NCBI RefSeq assembly: GCF_907165205.1
Contig: NC_058198.1
Location: 9,091,001-9,155,000 of the forward strand
Direction of reading: 5' to 3'
Origin: Coccinella septempunctata
Lineage: Eukaryota > Arthropoda > Insecta > Coleoptera > Coccinellidae
DNA length: 64,000 nt
Positions within the stretch are counted from its first letter, which is position 1. The number at the start of each line of letters is the position of its first letter. The translations under genes and the position numbers were made by a program. The notes under the pieces are model-generated. The model searched no databases and was not told where the DNA came from. It saw only the letters and a list, made by a program, of their open reading frames with translations. This document shows, piece after piece, positions 32,760 through 44,644 of this stretch.

Positions 32760-35070
32760 AGAACCACAAATTATCTATCGATGTTTTAACTTTTCTCTTC
32801 CTATACCTCGATGTTTTTTCTTGAGAAATTATTGGTTTCAAAGAAAGAACAAGATCTTTTCATATCATAAATCCTATTGACGTCCATACGGTCAGTTATC
32901 TCAATGTTAAACTTAAAATTTAAAAATATTATTTAACTCGATGATGCAAAATGGCGAATGCGTGGGATGGAACACCTGACAAAATAGAAATTCCCCAATC
33001 AAAAATGCGAGTTATCCCATCAATTTCGTGAAAAACATCTAGATATGTGGGTGTTGAAGCCTTGATCAATAGATTAAGCCCTTTGAGACATCCTGGGTTT
33101 TCTTCCCGAACATCTGTTCAACAAGGATTGAAATTCTGTTTGTAGAAATTGATCCTGTGTTGGATGTTTTACTCTACTTACCTCAAGCAATTTTGTTGAA
33201 CAATGTTGCATATCAAATAACATAACAAATAAATATATGAACGATCAAATATTGCAGTAAAATTTCGCAGATTACATCGTCTTTTATCAGACAATACATC
33301 AAAATAGTAATTTGAAGATAATTTGGGAGGAGGCATTCTTCTTGAACTTTTTCGTGAGTTTTCTTTTTAGTTTGCATATGTTGCTATCTCGTAATTTATT
33401 AGAAGCTATTTGTAAAATGTCTGTATCACAGTCCTTCAACGGACATTAAATTCAAATCTTTAAAATTATCTTCTCGTTATTTCCCGTTCGATTTTTTTTG
33501 AAAGATGCTTAGGTTTTTTCAATAACTGTTTTTGTATCATCCCTTCTTTAGAGATTGGGAAAGGGATCTGTGGAAAAATTCAGACAGAATAATTCAAAAA
33601 TGATCTACTTTTTCAGATGGAAATTGTTTTTCCGTTTATATCCTAATTTTTGGTGAGGCTTACTCTATTCAGAATATGGAATTTTTTGATGTTGTTATCA
33701 GGTTGTGTTTCATGAATAAATTTTCAAAGGGCTTCGTAACAAAATTGGATCTGGGAATCTTTTATCAATAACTTTTATTGTTTGGAAGGCTCAAAGACTT
33801 CCCAATCCATTTATTTTAATGTAAAACGCACAATTGGAGGATTTCATTCAAAATTTTACAGTATCTTCATAAATTGATTGTTACATTGCAGTTGGTTTTG
33901 AATTATTCTATGGTGCTTCTTACTAATGATTTGTGAATTGAATATCATGAAATGTACCCTACAAAAAGGAAAATTTTCACCTGAAAAAAATTAAATTGCC
34001 ATTTGCCATTTCTGGCAAAAAACTAGGAAAGGGGTTGCTATTTAAGGAAAATAACTGAATATGAATAGGTCAATAAAAATTGTCCTGTTTTAGTATTTTC
34101 CACAAAAGAGTGAACACCGAACATATCAATTTTGTGCTTTACTTTTTACTCACGCAGTAAAGCTACAGTTATTAGTTGTTCAGTTGATAGAGGGAGAAAA
34201 AAGGAGAAGAAAAATGGACTAAAATGAGAAAACGCGAATAACGCGAAAATATTGTGCATCTCTCGGAAAAATCTTGGATCTGTGTCCTTGTCCAAGCTAT
34301 CATTCTTCTAAATATTTAGTCAGCAAAAATTCATCTTGAAATGTGTGGTCACCTTAATTTAAAATACATGCTGAAGTGTGCAAATTGGCGAATGCGCATC
34401 TTCGTTTAAAAAGGTAAATAAAGAGTATTCATTCATGAATAGCTTAATATGAATGGAATTAATTTTTCTAATCGTAAACCTACAACTATATTCCTATCGA
34501 TTCAACATGGCAATCGACAATTCGTTGGTTCTACCCCCTTTTCTGCAGGTATGCTGCCATGCTTTTCATAACTGAAAATACAGGCAGTGCCGATGGTAAT
34601 GCTAAAAAATTTGGTCACATGTTCTCGGAAGAAAATTAAGATACTCCTTTTTCTATTCTTGCCAGGGGGACCACCTTTTGGGATTTACAGCCCCCTGAAT
34701 TTCTACCACAAAAAAAGTCAAGCCGTTCAATTGAATTTGTCTCTTGAAAATTCTTCTGAATCACAAGATTTTCGACAAAAATAAAAAATGTGAATGCATT
34801 TCGTTAGGATTCTACTTGTTACGCAAATTTTTAAATTTCTCTCAAAATTATTGCGTTCTATGGGAAAATTGCAGCATACAAGAAAATTTTCCAATCCAAT
34901 GTAATGGGATTTCTAACGGTTTAACCATTCTCATACTCAGTTAATGTTTAGTGGCAGTAAAGACACAACATTGTTTGAAATGAGATTCCGAATATCATAA
35001 AACTCCTGTATACAAATTCAGCGATTCAGCGCAAAATAAAAAATCCTATTTTGTTGCCTTCATTTCTTAA
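32760..35070. other. No gene seen
   Basis: Long AT-rich stretch with only short frames (34587-34784, 34744-34944) and no motif. Confidence 0.4.
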
Positions 35071-35074
35071 CTCC

Positions 35075-35562
35075 CTGTATATAAAACTAGGAATTTTTTC
35101 ACAAACGAAGCGTTTCTAGTTTCCCGATAATGTCTACCCTAATGCAGAGTGAATCTCACGTTGATAATTGTCCTTATTCCGAGAAAATCCTCCGTTACTT
35201 GTACCAGTGCATTCGGATGGAAAATCGAAGCCAGAGGAGGATGAAATATCGGATCTATTTGCAGCTTATCAGGTTTTTTCGCATCATTTTCATCAGCCCG
35301 AGGGATCTTCCGAGTTATTGGAGACAAATTCAGCGGTGCCTAAAGGCAGCTCTCAGAGAGTCCTTCCGGAAAAGCACTATTTCGTATTTCAATAGCTCGA
35401 AGGAACATGCGCCAGAATAACATAGCCGTCATCGCTATTCCGTACAGAAGGAATATTTGTATGGGGGTAGTCTAACCTTCAGTATCGATAACGTCAGTCG
35501 TACGAGCAGAAAGAGCGCTCTAGTTCAATATATACAGTGAGTGTTACAGTTCCATGGTAAGT
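35075..35562 (+). promoter_or_regulatory. Candidate promoter and untranslated leader exon, possibly for Cadps
   Basis: TATATAAAA stands at 35079-35087, in a stretch with more GC and CpG than its surroundings. Arthropod-type initiator sequences TTCAGT (near 35478) and GTCAGTCG (near 35493) occur downstream, and two good splice donors, GTGAGT at 35537 and GTAAGT at 35557, close the stretch. The first Cadps coding exon begins with a splice acceptor at 44500, so an upstream untranslated exon must exist. This is the best-looking candidate on the same strand. The link is inference; transcript data are needed to confirm it. Confidence 0.3.
35130..35420 (+). CDS. Possible small protein, 96 codons, unknown
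   Basis: The frame begins with an ATG with A at -3, about 45 bases after a TATA box, and runs to a stop at 35420. The product would be basic and rich in Arg, with an Ile/Phe-rich middle (LIRFFRIIFI). No family is recognised. A second frame of 75 codons overlaps it, so it may only reflect the local rise in GC or lie inside an untranslated leader. Confidence 0.2.
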   Translation: MSTLMQSESHVDNCPYSEKILRYLYQCIRMENRSQRRMKYRIYLQLIRFFRIIFISPRDLPSYWRQIQRCLKAALRESFRKSTISYFNSSKEHAPE

Positions 35563-36616
35563 GAACTTCGAAAATTTTCACGATGAAATGAATGATTTTT
35601 ATTATTCGTTTAATTCATGTGCTAGCACTTTTGTAGGAATTCTGATGTGTTTTGCTGTGGAGAAAATGCACTCTGGAACTTTTCAGAAAATTCGGATTTC
35701 CATCAATGACTGAAAGGTTGAAAACAATAGTCATATTCATGTTTTTTCTCAGTTCGAAAAGTTTCACAGTAGTTGATTACTAAGGAATTAAATAATCGCT
35801 TAGTCGATTTAGTCACTGTTAAGGTATAGTCAGAAATATAATTTTTATTTCATTTCACACACACACACACGAATATTTCTCATTTGTATGAAATCATATA
35901 TCACTAAGCCACCCCAGCTTAGTCATAACTAATCAGTAACAGCTTAACTTTTATTCAAGAGCTTAGGGTGATTCTCACCTACAAGCACCCCCAAATAACT
36001 AACTAAAATAAAAAGCATATAACCTTACCATTCTTGAGTTGTTCAAGTTTACATTTTCATTTATTCGAGTTGAAAAAAAGATTTTAATTTCCAAAAAAAG
36101 ATAATAATTCTTTTCGGTCAAACCTCGCTAGTTACAAGAGTTTCCAAGGTTTTCTTTCAGTTAACTGATTATATCCTTGTGCGTGTTGTAAACGCTCAAA
36201 TTGCTAGATTGTTCAACATAAATGAGGGTAAGGGGATTTTTGTTGCTTCTCTATAGGGGGCGCGGTGTTTCAAGAAGCTGAATATTTAGTTTTGGACACC
36301 CGATATAGGTGTGGTCATTTATCAAAGTATTTTACAGATCATTTCTGTTGTCAAGAGGACTTGACTATTTCGAGTTATTATAAAAAAGGTGTTCCAAGTT
36401 GAACATTTCCCCCCATTAAAAAAAAAGAATTCCTGTGGAAAAATCTTTACAAGAAATTGTTGAATAACTTATTTCAGCCCCTCTAGCCATTTTTCATTCT
36501 CCCAGAATTCGAGTGAATATTTTCCGAATGATCAACTTTTTCAAAAAAGGAAGTGATGCAATTTTGTCTGAATGCCAGGGGAAAATACAGAATTTGTAGT
36601 TTTCGATACGGGTTGG
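35563..36616. other. No gene seen; short CA repeat
   Basis: A run of about seven CA units lies at 35857-35871. The rest is AT-rich without motif. Confidence 0.45.
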
Positions 36617-36762
36617 GTCCACCCTGTAATCTTCCCATCGAAGCAAAAGACTTGTTCACTGAAAATTTTAGATTCAGATAGTGAATTGCAAGGCTTAATG
36701 TAATTCTTTCGGTTAGTGAAACATTGAAGAGTAAATATACAGGGTTATATATGTCGAAAAAC
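36617..36762. repeat. 146 bp repeat R, first copy
   Basis: Runs from GTCCACCCTGTAATCTTCCC to TATATGTCGAAAAAC. It is nearly identical to 37222-37367. The two copies are direct and stand on either side of block D (36756-37222). Confidence 0.9.
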
Positions 36763-37222
36763 TCATTATAGGAACGATAAATCACTAATGAATTATTCTT
36801 GACAATTGAATTCATCATTGCACTACTATTTTCTGATGCTGAATTTGAAAAGCAGCCTAATTTGGATACTTCTTAAATATCATTAGGGGTATGTGAATAC
36901 AGGTAGATGGAACAAAAATTCAAGCATATTTCAGGCATGAATTCTTCAATTATCGGTTATATAATAGGTGCACCTCATAATGATTAAATTTTGAATATTC
37001 TGCATCCAAATTTTGAGTCCACATTTCAACGAATCTTCAAATTATTCACAGTCTATTTGTAGTAGCTGCTTGGTATCGATTGGATCATAGGCATTTGCAT
37101 ATGAATTTGCATTAACTCATTTCACCATTAGATATTTTACCCTAAGTCTGGCATACAAATTTCAAGCATTTCCAAGCATATTTCATGTTTTTTTTACATT
37201 GATTTTGTTTCTATACAATGTG
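36756..37222. repeat. Block D, first copy
   Basis: Begins GAAAAACTCATTATAGGAAC and ends TTTCTATACAATGTG. It is repeated in direct orientation at 39340-39768. This copy is longer by about 38 bp, around 36880-36915. Non-coding. Confidence 0.9.
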
Positions 37223-37367
37223 TCCACCCTGTAATCTGCCCATCGAAGCAAAAGACTGGTTCACTGAAAATTTTAGATTCAGATAGTGAATTGCAAGTCT
37301 TGATGTAATTCTTTCGGTTAGTGGAACATTGGATAGTGAATATACAGGTTTATATATGTCGAAAAAC
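37222..37367. repeat. 146 bp repeat R, second copy
   Basis: GTCCACCCTGTAATCTGCCC to TATATGTCGAAAAAC, the second of two direct copies bracketing block D. It differs from the first at a handful of positions. Confidence 0.9.
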
Positions 37368-37369
37368 CC

Positions 37370-39339
37370 TCGGAATATTGGGGATCACTCAAAATGAACA
37401 ATAGACATTGACATTATTTGATCCTAAAATCATGAGGAGGTGAATTTTGCTTTCTGAATAAATTCACATTGCAATTTTCTGAATTTCGAAGGCATATATT
37501 GCATATCCACTTTCAAGTGTCTAAAAATTGGTGTGAAACTTATAATAAATTAACTCTATAGACAATTAACATCATCAGACACTGTCTGGATTCTGGCAAA
37601 GAATCTCATTCAGAATTGAGAAATATGAAATATTTTGATATAGCTGAAAACACTGCGACTGGATGACAATTCTTCAGTGTTTGAAGAACAAGGATTCCTG
37701 TATTTGGATAAATTATTTTCAGCCCATTTACTTCGAATCCTTTGGACAATCTATTCGATTTCTTAATCATCTGCTCATTTTCACATGAAAATCATATTCC
37801 CGGAACTATTTTACCAGCACTGATAATTGAGAAAGCCTATCATGCTTAATTGAATTTTTCGTTAGACGTTTTGTGCTTTGCGTATGATTTCAATGATCTG
37901 AAACAAAATTGAATTGATTTAAGAGGTGAATTGGATGTACTGAACAATGGAGAGGGATGATTATAAGATTAGATAACAATATGTGATGTATCAACTTTAA
38001 TTCACCCAATAAAATTAATTTGGAATTACCATCTTCTCGGAATCAGTTTTACCAGACTTTACGTTCCTCAAAATATGAGTTAGAATAAAAGCAGGCTTCG
38101 TATCTGGAGAAAAGATGCATAATGAGAAAACGTTAAGCCTGACTTCAGCCAGTTACTGGAAATATAATACCGAAATCGATTATATCTAAGAGAGTGTCAT
38201 ACTTGTATTTGGGAAGCATTTCTGAAGCCTTATGATAATAGGAATCATAACTAACAAGCTCATTGAAGAAATACCTTGAAAACTTTCCACCACCCCTCTT
38301 GCTGTTGTCTGAGTGATTCAGCATTTTTGTCAGCTTCATTCTAACAACGACCCATTCCTGATAATCAGCTGCAGTGTTTTATGAATGGAAAACCAATGTG
38401 GAATTATCTAAAACCCGAAGAAGAACCCGCTTTTGAAAATGGATGGATTGAATTCGATTTCTGTTGATTTCTCTCGAACCAACGTTAACAAATTTTCAAA
38501 ACGGCTGGACACTAGATAAATGTGGTATTGATTTTATGAGACTGCAATTCAGCAACGTGATAAGGATGACAATAGAATGAAAGACTGCGTGTAATATCGT
38601 AAAGTTACATACGTTCAATTCACCCCGAATCGAGATTATAGTTACATTCCGTACTGCATCAAATATTCCTCCACGAGAATTCCCAGAATGAAATAAATTC
38701 TCCAAATCTCTTGCATTTACGTGATTTGAGTAGAAAATAGGGTAGAAGGAATAAGTTGGTTGAATTCAAGGATTTCAGAGTTATACAGATATCTTAATTT
38801 GTTTCTCAATATGTTGAAAAATATCAACCAATTCAATAGAAACTCCGAAGTTAGTAGAGTGCCGATAGGAACGAATATTCATGATTGAAACATGAAAAAG
38901 AAATTCTCCAAAACGATGATGAAATGCCGCTAAAATGAAATACATACATTCGATGCTGAGTATTACTCATGAATGGTGTTTAGAGTCGTCCTGCAGTCGC
39001 CCATAAATCAATGGGAATTGGATTCATTGATTTCATGTGAAATACAAGTTTTAATGGAAATTTAATGGACATGTATATCAAAGGTCGAACAGATCACTCA
39101 AAATTATTGCATCCACAGATAAATTTGTTCGAAAACATAAATGGAAAACACGGAAAATCTCAACAATTTCAAATGGAAAACCCATTATGAAAAATGAACC
39201 CTTAATCCAAAACACATATTCCATAACATCATCCAATTATTTTTTCCAGTTTTTATTTGGGATCACGCATATCTGCCGAAAACCTTCATTCAAATTCATC
39301 ATCTAGAAAAGTAGAAAATGCCTCTAGCTGTTACCCATG
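37370..39339. other. No gene seen
   Basis: AT-rich spacer between the R-D-R arrangement and the second D copy. No motif recognised. Confidence 0.4.
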
Positions 39340-39768
39340 AAAAACTCATTATAGGAACGATAAATCACTAATGAATTATTCTTGACAATTGAATTCATCA
39401 TTGCACTACTATTTTCTGATGCTGAATTTGACAAGCAGCCTAATTTGAATACTTCAAATTCAAATTCAAGCATATTTCAGGCATGAATTCTTCAATTATC
39501 GGTTGTATAATAGGCGAACCTCATAATGATTAAATTTTGAATATTCCGCATCCAAATTTTGAGTCCATGTTTCAACGAATCTTCAAATTATTCACAGTCT
39601 ATTTGCAGAAGCTGCTTAGTATCGATTGGATCATAGGCATTTGCATATGAATTTGCATTAACTCATTTCACCATTAGATATTTTACCCTAAGTCTTGCAT
39701 ACAGATTTCAAGCATTTCCATGCATATTTCATGATTTTTTTACATTGATTTTGTTTCTATACAATGTG
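39340..39768. repeat. Block D, second copy
   Basis: GAAAAACTCATTATAGGAAC to TTTCTATACAATGTG, direct repeat of 36756-37222, about 38 bp shorter. It is not bracketed by R: the sequence on both sides is unrelated to the flanks of the first copy. Confidence 0.9.
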
Positions 39769-39769
39769 A

Positions 39770-42700
39770 TTGATAATAAATGCACCCTATTCAACATTTC
39801 GTGATGCTGTTTAGAAAAAACAATCCACATGAAATTTTATATATATTATTCTGAATGACCTTCATAAAGCCTTTTTTATACAGGGTTTTCCAGAAAACCT
39901 GGGTGTTATCCTACTTCCTCATTTCAGATGAGTACTGTAACTTCTCCATCCTAAAGGAAATTTCTATTATTTTTTAACTGACATACCCTTCACTTTAGTG
40001 CTTCGAATTTAATTTGAGTCGGAGGATGGTTGAATCAATTTCCAATTATTTTTAGATGCAATTTTGAGGGAATATTTTTTACGTCATGTGCTGAGCTTTG
40101 CATATAATGAAAAAACAATTTCGCAGATCCTATTTTTAAGTTAATTATTAAATAAAATAAAACAGTAGTAGTATGCTCGTTTATCCATGTAGGTATAACA
40201 TGTTTTTCAATTGTGTCCACTCTAATTAGGAATTCAAAGTGATAAGCTATCGAATTCATCCATAGTTAAAATTCATATAGTCAACAATTTCTCTATTTTC
40301 ATGGCAATATAGCTTTGATCAATTAGAAAAAACATACGTTTGCTAATGAAAATTTTCAATACTGCATTATTATTTTTTTTTATAATCCGGATATGATACA
40401 AAATAACGTTTGAACTCTTGTTCTGGATGGTGATTAATGAATAACTCTAACAATTATTGACTTGATTTCCTTCAGTAAAATGTGTTTTATTGTAATGTGT
40501 ATCATTAGAGCGAAACATTTGCTGAGTATCCAGAGACTAGCAGTTTCGGAACTGTTAACATTTTGATTTTGAATTCACTATATCCAACAGCTTTGATCAG
40601 CTTATTTAATCGAAAGCTAGGATGGTGAAACCTGATTTTCATGAAAAATTTTCACCAGTTTCTGAGAATATCCAAATTTTTTTCATTCCAACGAAAAAAA
40701 TCCAAAATGGATACATATTTCGTTTTGGGATCTTTACAGTGCAGGATCTGACTTTTGGGTTTCCCTTATTGGTATGAACGTAACAAAAACTCATGCATTA
40801 AATCAGGTACATGGTGTATACGGTATCGACCTGTCCTACCCTGTATATTATGAGGGGTGCTATGCATTTGCCGCAATTGACAAAGTTGGATTATGTGATT
40901 TTCCGATGGAAATATATACAGCGAGCAAATTAATCATCAGATCACGCAAGGAAACGCAATTTGGTAGTTCTAACCCCTCTGCGTCGGCGTGAATGACATT
41001 CTCTAGGGAGAGGGTATTTCCATAGCAACGCCGCTATATTTCGTCACACCCTCTCTTTATTTTCTGTTAAAAACTATGGTTGTTAGCTATCGCCTGTCAA
41101 GGTGAACGATGAAGACCCCTCACGAAAATAAGCAAAAAGGTTAATATTCAAAGGGTTGGGTATCGATTGCGACACTTCTAATAGGGATAGAAAGCCACTC
41201 ATCAGCATACCTTCTGGTTTGCGCATAAAATTAATCCAATTATATATATGTATATCGAGTTTCCAAACAATAATAGTTCAACTTCTAGTTCGCCTTATAA
41301 ATTGTTTTGTAATGAGGAATATTATGAATGTACTCCGTAGTTCAAGATTTAATTCCGAAAAAGGAAGCCAAAATTATTAATTGGTCGCAATTGGAGAGTT
41401 CAAATTGCACTATTTCAGTTTATTAAGGATATTTTCACTTTGAATCTTTGAAATCATGAAATCGTTTGAAATTTTCACACAGTATTAAAATTTTTTGACA
41501 TTTATACAGTTTGTATCACTCTATTTCGAAAGAATTATATATATTCAGGGTGTAAAGGGAATAAATAGCTGCGAAAAAAATTAAGGAATAATTGCTTGTC
41601 AGAAAATACAGTGGTTGTTTCATATATTTTTTTTTGACCAGCAATTTCCATTTTTTTTTTTCAAAAAAAGGAATAAAATTGAACAGACATTCTATGGGAG
41701 TAGGAAAACAATCTAAGAAAATTTTGGTGGTTTTCCTCCATAATGTTAGCATGATATCCGTCTATTACGTTAAGTTCAAAGCCTACATGACCCATGCTGT
41801 TGATATTTTTTTTTGTCAAAAACCCTTATTTCTAGTAAGAAATTACACGAAACTTTATTATTTTAAAATGAATCAAGCTATCAAAAACTAATTTTCCAAT
41901 TATACAATAAAAATAAGAAAAAAAAAGTTTTTTGCGAAACAAATTTTCTACTCACAAAGAATTAAGAGCTTCAAATCATTCAACGCATTTCATTTTTATT
42001 AGAGTTTCTCTTAAGTCTTAAGTCTTGTTTTGTTTTTGATGCAACTGATTTTGATTTATTCATTGCTAATGAAATACATTCAAATTTCTTGACAATTAAT
42101 CAAAATCCCCAAGTTTGATTCAACATTACACGCCTTATAAAACTTTTCAGGCTGAAAAGGTGAAGAGTATGCAAGGATTTGAATAGTTATTCCAACAAAT
42201 ATTTTTAAAATAACTACAGTCGTGGTTTTAAAATAATGAGGACGTAATCATTATTGCTCAAATAAAGACTGACATATGTATTTTGTTTCATTTATGGTTT
42301 TGTAATTCTGTATATTCGAAGTGAAACCTGGAGCAATTCAGATTGTGTATAAAAATATACTCTAGCAGGTAGTGAACCTTAGGATCAATTCAGTTTGAAA
42401 TGGAGAGCTAAATCATATGATTTTTAACCACTTCAAGGGGTTAGCTATCACAGTGATTGTCGAAACACCCTATATAGCATTAATTGACACACTTGAAATA
42501 GTCCATACGAATTAGTTTTTTCTAACATTATTGTGCATTGTTGATCATGTATTGAAACTAATCGAAATCGTTTGAAAGCTATATAAATTAATTAAAATCA
42601 AAATAGTGTGAGTAGTATGAGTGAACGTCATTTTTTGGAGTCTTAGTTCCTGAATAATAATATAAACCTTTCAAAAAAATAATTCTGAAAATTTTTATGT

Positions 42701-44500
42701 ATTGTCTGAAGAAGTTCTGATATGAACACCGAGACGTTAAGGTAATTCATATTTTTGTACAAAATCATTTGTTAGGCACTTGAGTGTCGATTGTTTAACT
42801 AAGACTGACACATTTTTCCTTGTGTTACAGATATTGGGTGAGAAAACGAATGATAATAGTCAAAAGACAAAAATTTATGTTTTGAATATTTTATCACAGG
42901 AGTTTCGAGGATGAGCAGTGTAGATAAAGCGCAAACTTACACATAAAACATATTGCGGTTCACTGAACCCGCTACGCTCTCATCAATATCCTTTTTTCCG
43001 CCTTTTTCTGGGAAAAAGGATGAGTTATTTCAGCGTTCCATTAAATTAAATTTGATCGTTAGGCGCCCATGGAAATGCGTAAATTGTTCATTATTCAATC
43101 ATGTGGAAACATGATATTGGATAAATTTTGATATTTACCGTTTTTCAACCGATTTAATCGCATAAATCAAGAATAATTGTTGTTCAATATTTCAATTTTG
43201 TTATTGTAGCTCGGTTGGTTGGTTTGCGTTTGGAATTGATATTAATCTAGTCATAGTTGAATTTCAAAATAATACATATTTGACTGGGACTGATGAGCGA
43301 ACCATTTTCCAAGAAAAGCAGTGCTAAATCAGTGGAAAACTGAGGAAAATTCTAGGTTTCGTGCATTACTCCACTCGTGATACAGTAGGTGTTTTATTAA
43401 AAATTTTGTTGCCCCTATTTTTTTGATTCGAGCAGAAATATTGAAATTGTAAGCTCCCCCAAAGAAATACGACTTTTTCAACAGTTTGACTCAATATTTT
43501 ATGAAGTACAACTCGAAACAACTGCACTGAAGGTATTGAAGATTTTTCGTGTGAATATTGAAGTACTTGAAGATCTGGTGGAAATAACTGATAATCGAAA
43601 TGTTGCATAATGCCAAACCTGAAGTTTCAATATTTAATCTTGATATTAGCTGGTGAAAACTGGCAGGCTGGCTTGGATTATCTTATATTGTTATAGTTTC
43701 CTGTTTTCGAGAAAACTCCACTGAAGTTTAAAGGGATACACTGAGTGGAATGGAATATCTGGGAAATTTATACATTAAAACGAACTGAAAATCCACTGAT
43801 GGAAATTTTTATCTGAAAAGTGAAAGTTAAAATAAAATAATGAACACGTGTGAAATTCATTTGCTCTTTGAGGATCGTCGTTAGAATCACCTGAGTACCA
43901 TTCGATGCTGTTATCTTTCCAAATCTTCCTTCCTACTTAGCGTTGTAATGAAAGTTTCCTCAATCCGCACTGAAATGATTCGATTCAGGAATGTAGGTAA
44001 TGATCTCTTATTACACGTTCCTTCCATGGATACTCTTAGAATGGCCTTATATGGGCCAATCTATCCATCACAAGATAAAGATGTGCAAGTTAGGTCTGCA
44101 AAGATCTCTAATGACCTACTTGGCACCAGCACCAGAGATGAAAACGCAAAATATTTTTGTATTGATGGTTCCTGAAGGTTAAAATCAGTTGATCGCCTAA
44201 GGCAATCAAATTTCACATTATTATGTTCAGTGTTCAGACAGAAATATTTCAACAAATTGTGTTCCTGCTCTTTAAGGTTAATCTGTCAATTCACTTAGGT
44301 TTATTCAGTAACCGCTGTGAAGAAAAATGTATCTTCAAAACAACAGAACTGTACTGCCTTATGCTACAGACTATGATAAATCCGCCCTTGGTGATGTATA
44401 TAGGTCATGTTATGATTCCTTCCTGTGTCAAAATGAAAGTTTAATGTCTGCATACTCTATTTCGAACTCAATATTCACCCAGAATACTTATTTGTTACAG
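39770..44500. other. Upstream of the first Cadps coding exon, no other gene seen
   Basis: Short frames only. Overlapping frames at 41516-41891 lie over long T and A runs, and those near 43948-44255 lack motifs. Lone transposon-like ends (TACAGGGTTTTCCAG at 39879, TTCAGGGTGTAAAGG near 41545) have no partners. If the leader exon at 35.5 kb is real, this is part of intron sequence. Confidence 0.4.
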
Positions 44501-44644
44501 ATCGGACATCACACGTAAGAGAAAGCGAAGATGATTGATCCATCATCATCGGAAGAAGATAGTGATGAAGAACACGGAACTTCCCATGGGGGACACCACC
44601 CTGCCCCCCATCATCATGCTTCAACCCATACCCATCACCACACG
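44501..44644 (+). CDS. Cadps: CAPS (calcium-dependent secretion activator), first coding exon
   Basis: CAPS primes dense-core and synaptic vesicles for calcium-triggered fusion at the plasma membrane. This exon starts after an acceptor (TTTGTTACAG, ending 44500) and has 30 untranslated bases with an in-frame TAA at 44516. The ATG at 44531 has A at -3 and is the first in-frame start. It gives 38 codons and ends at a GTAAGT donor (44645) in phase 0. The product is an acidic, serine-rich start (SSSEEDSDEE) followed by a His-rich run (HHPAPHHH, THTHHHT), as expected for the disordered, poorly conserved CAPS N-terminus. Assignment of this exon rests on its strand, phase, splice sites and position, since the sequence itself is low-complexity. 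Seven exons of this gene lie in the window, giving 443 codons. An upstream untranslated exon is required by the acceptor. Confidence 0.85.

Noticed and set aside
41516..41891. Overlapping frames on both strands
   Set aside because: They run over long T and A tracts and their composition reflects the AT bias only.
42703..42745. A second hammerhead-like motif, CTGAAGAAGTTC ... GAACACCGAGACG, on the plus strand
   Set aside because: The second core reads GAGA in place of GAAA, two extra bases separate helix II from it, and no helix I or III partners are convincing. It could be a decayed ribozyme but cannot be supported.
43285..43310. CTGATGAG, a possible hammerhead core
   Set aside because: No helix II, GAAA core or cleavage triplet follows in the right order. 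The same holds for CTGATGAG at about 62575 and 62755.
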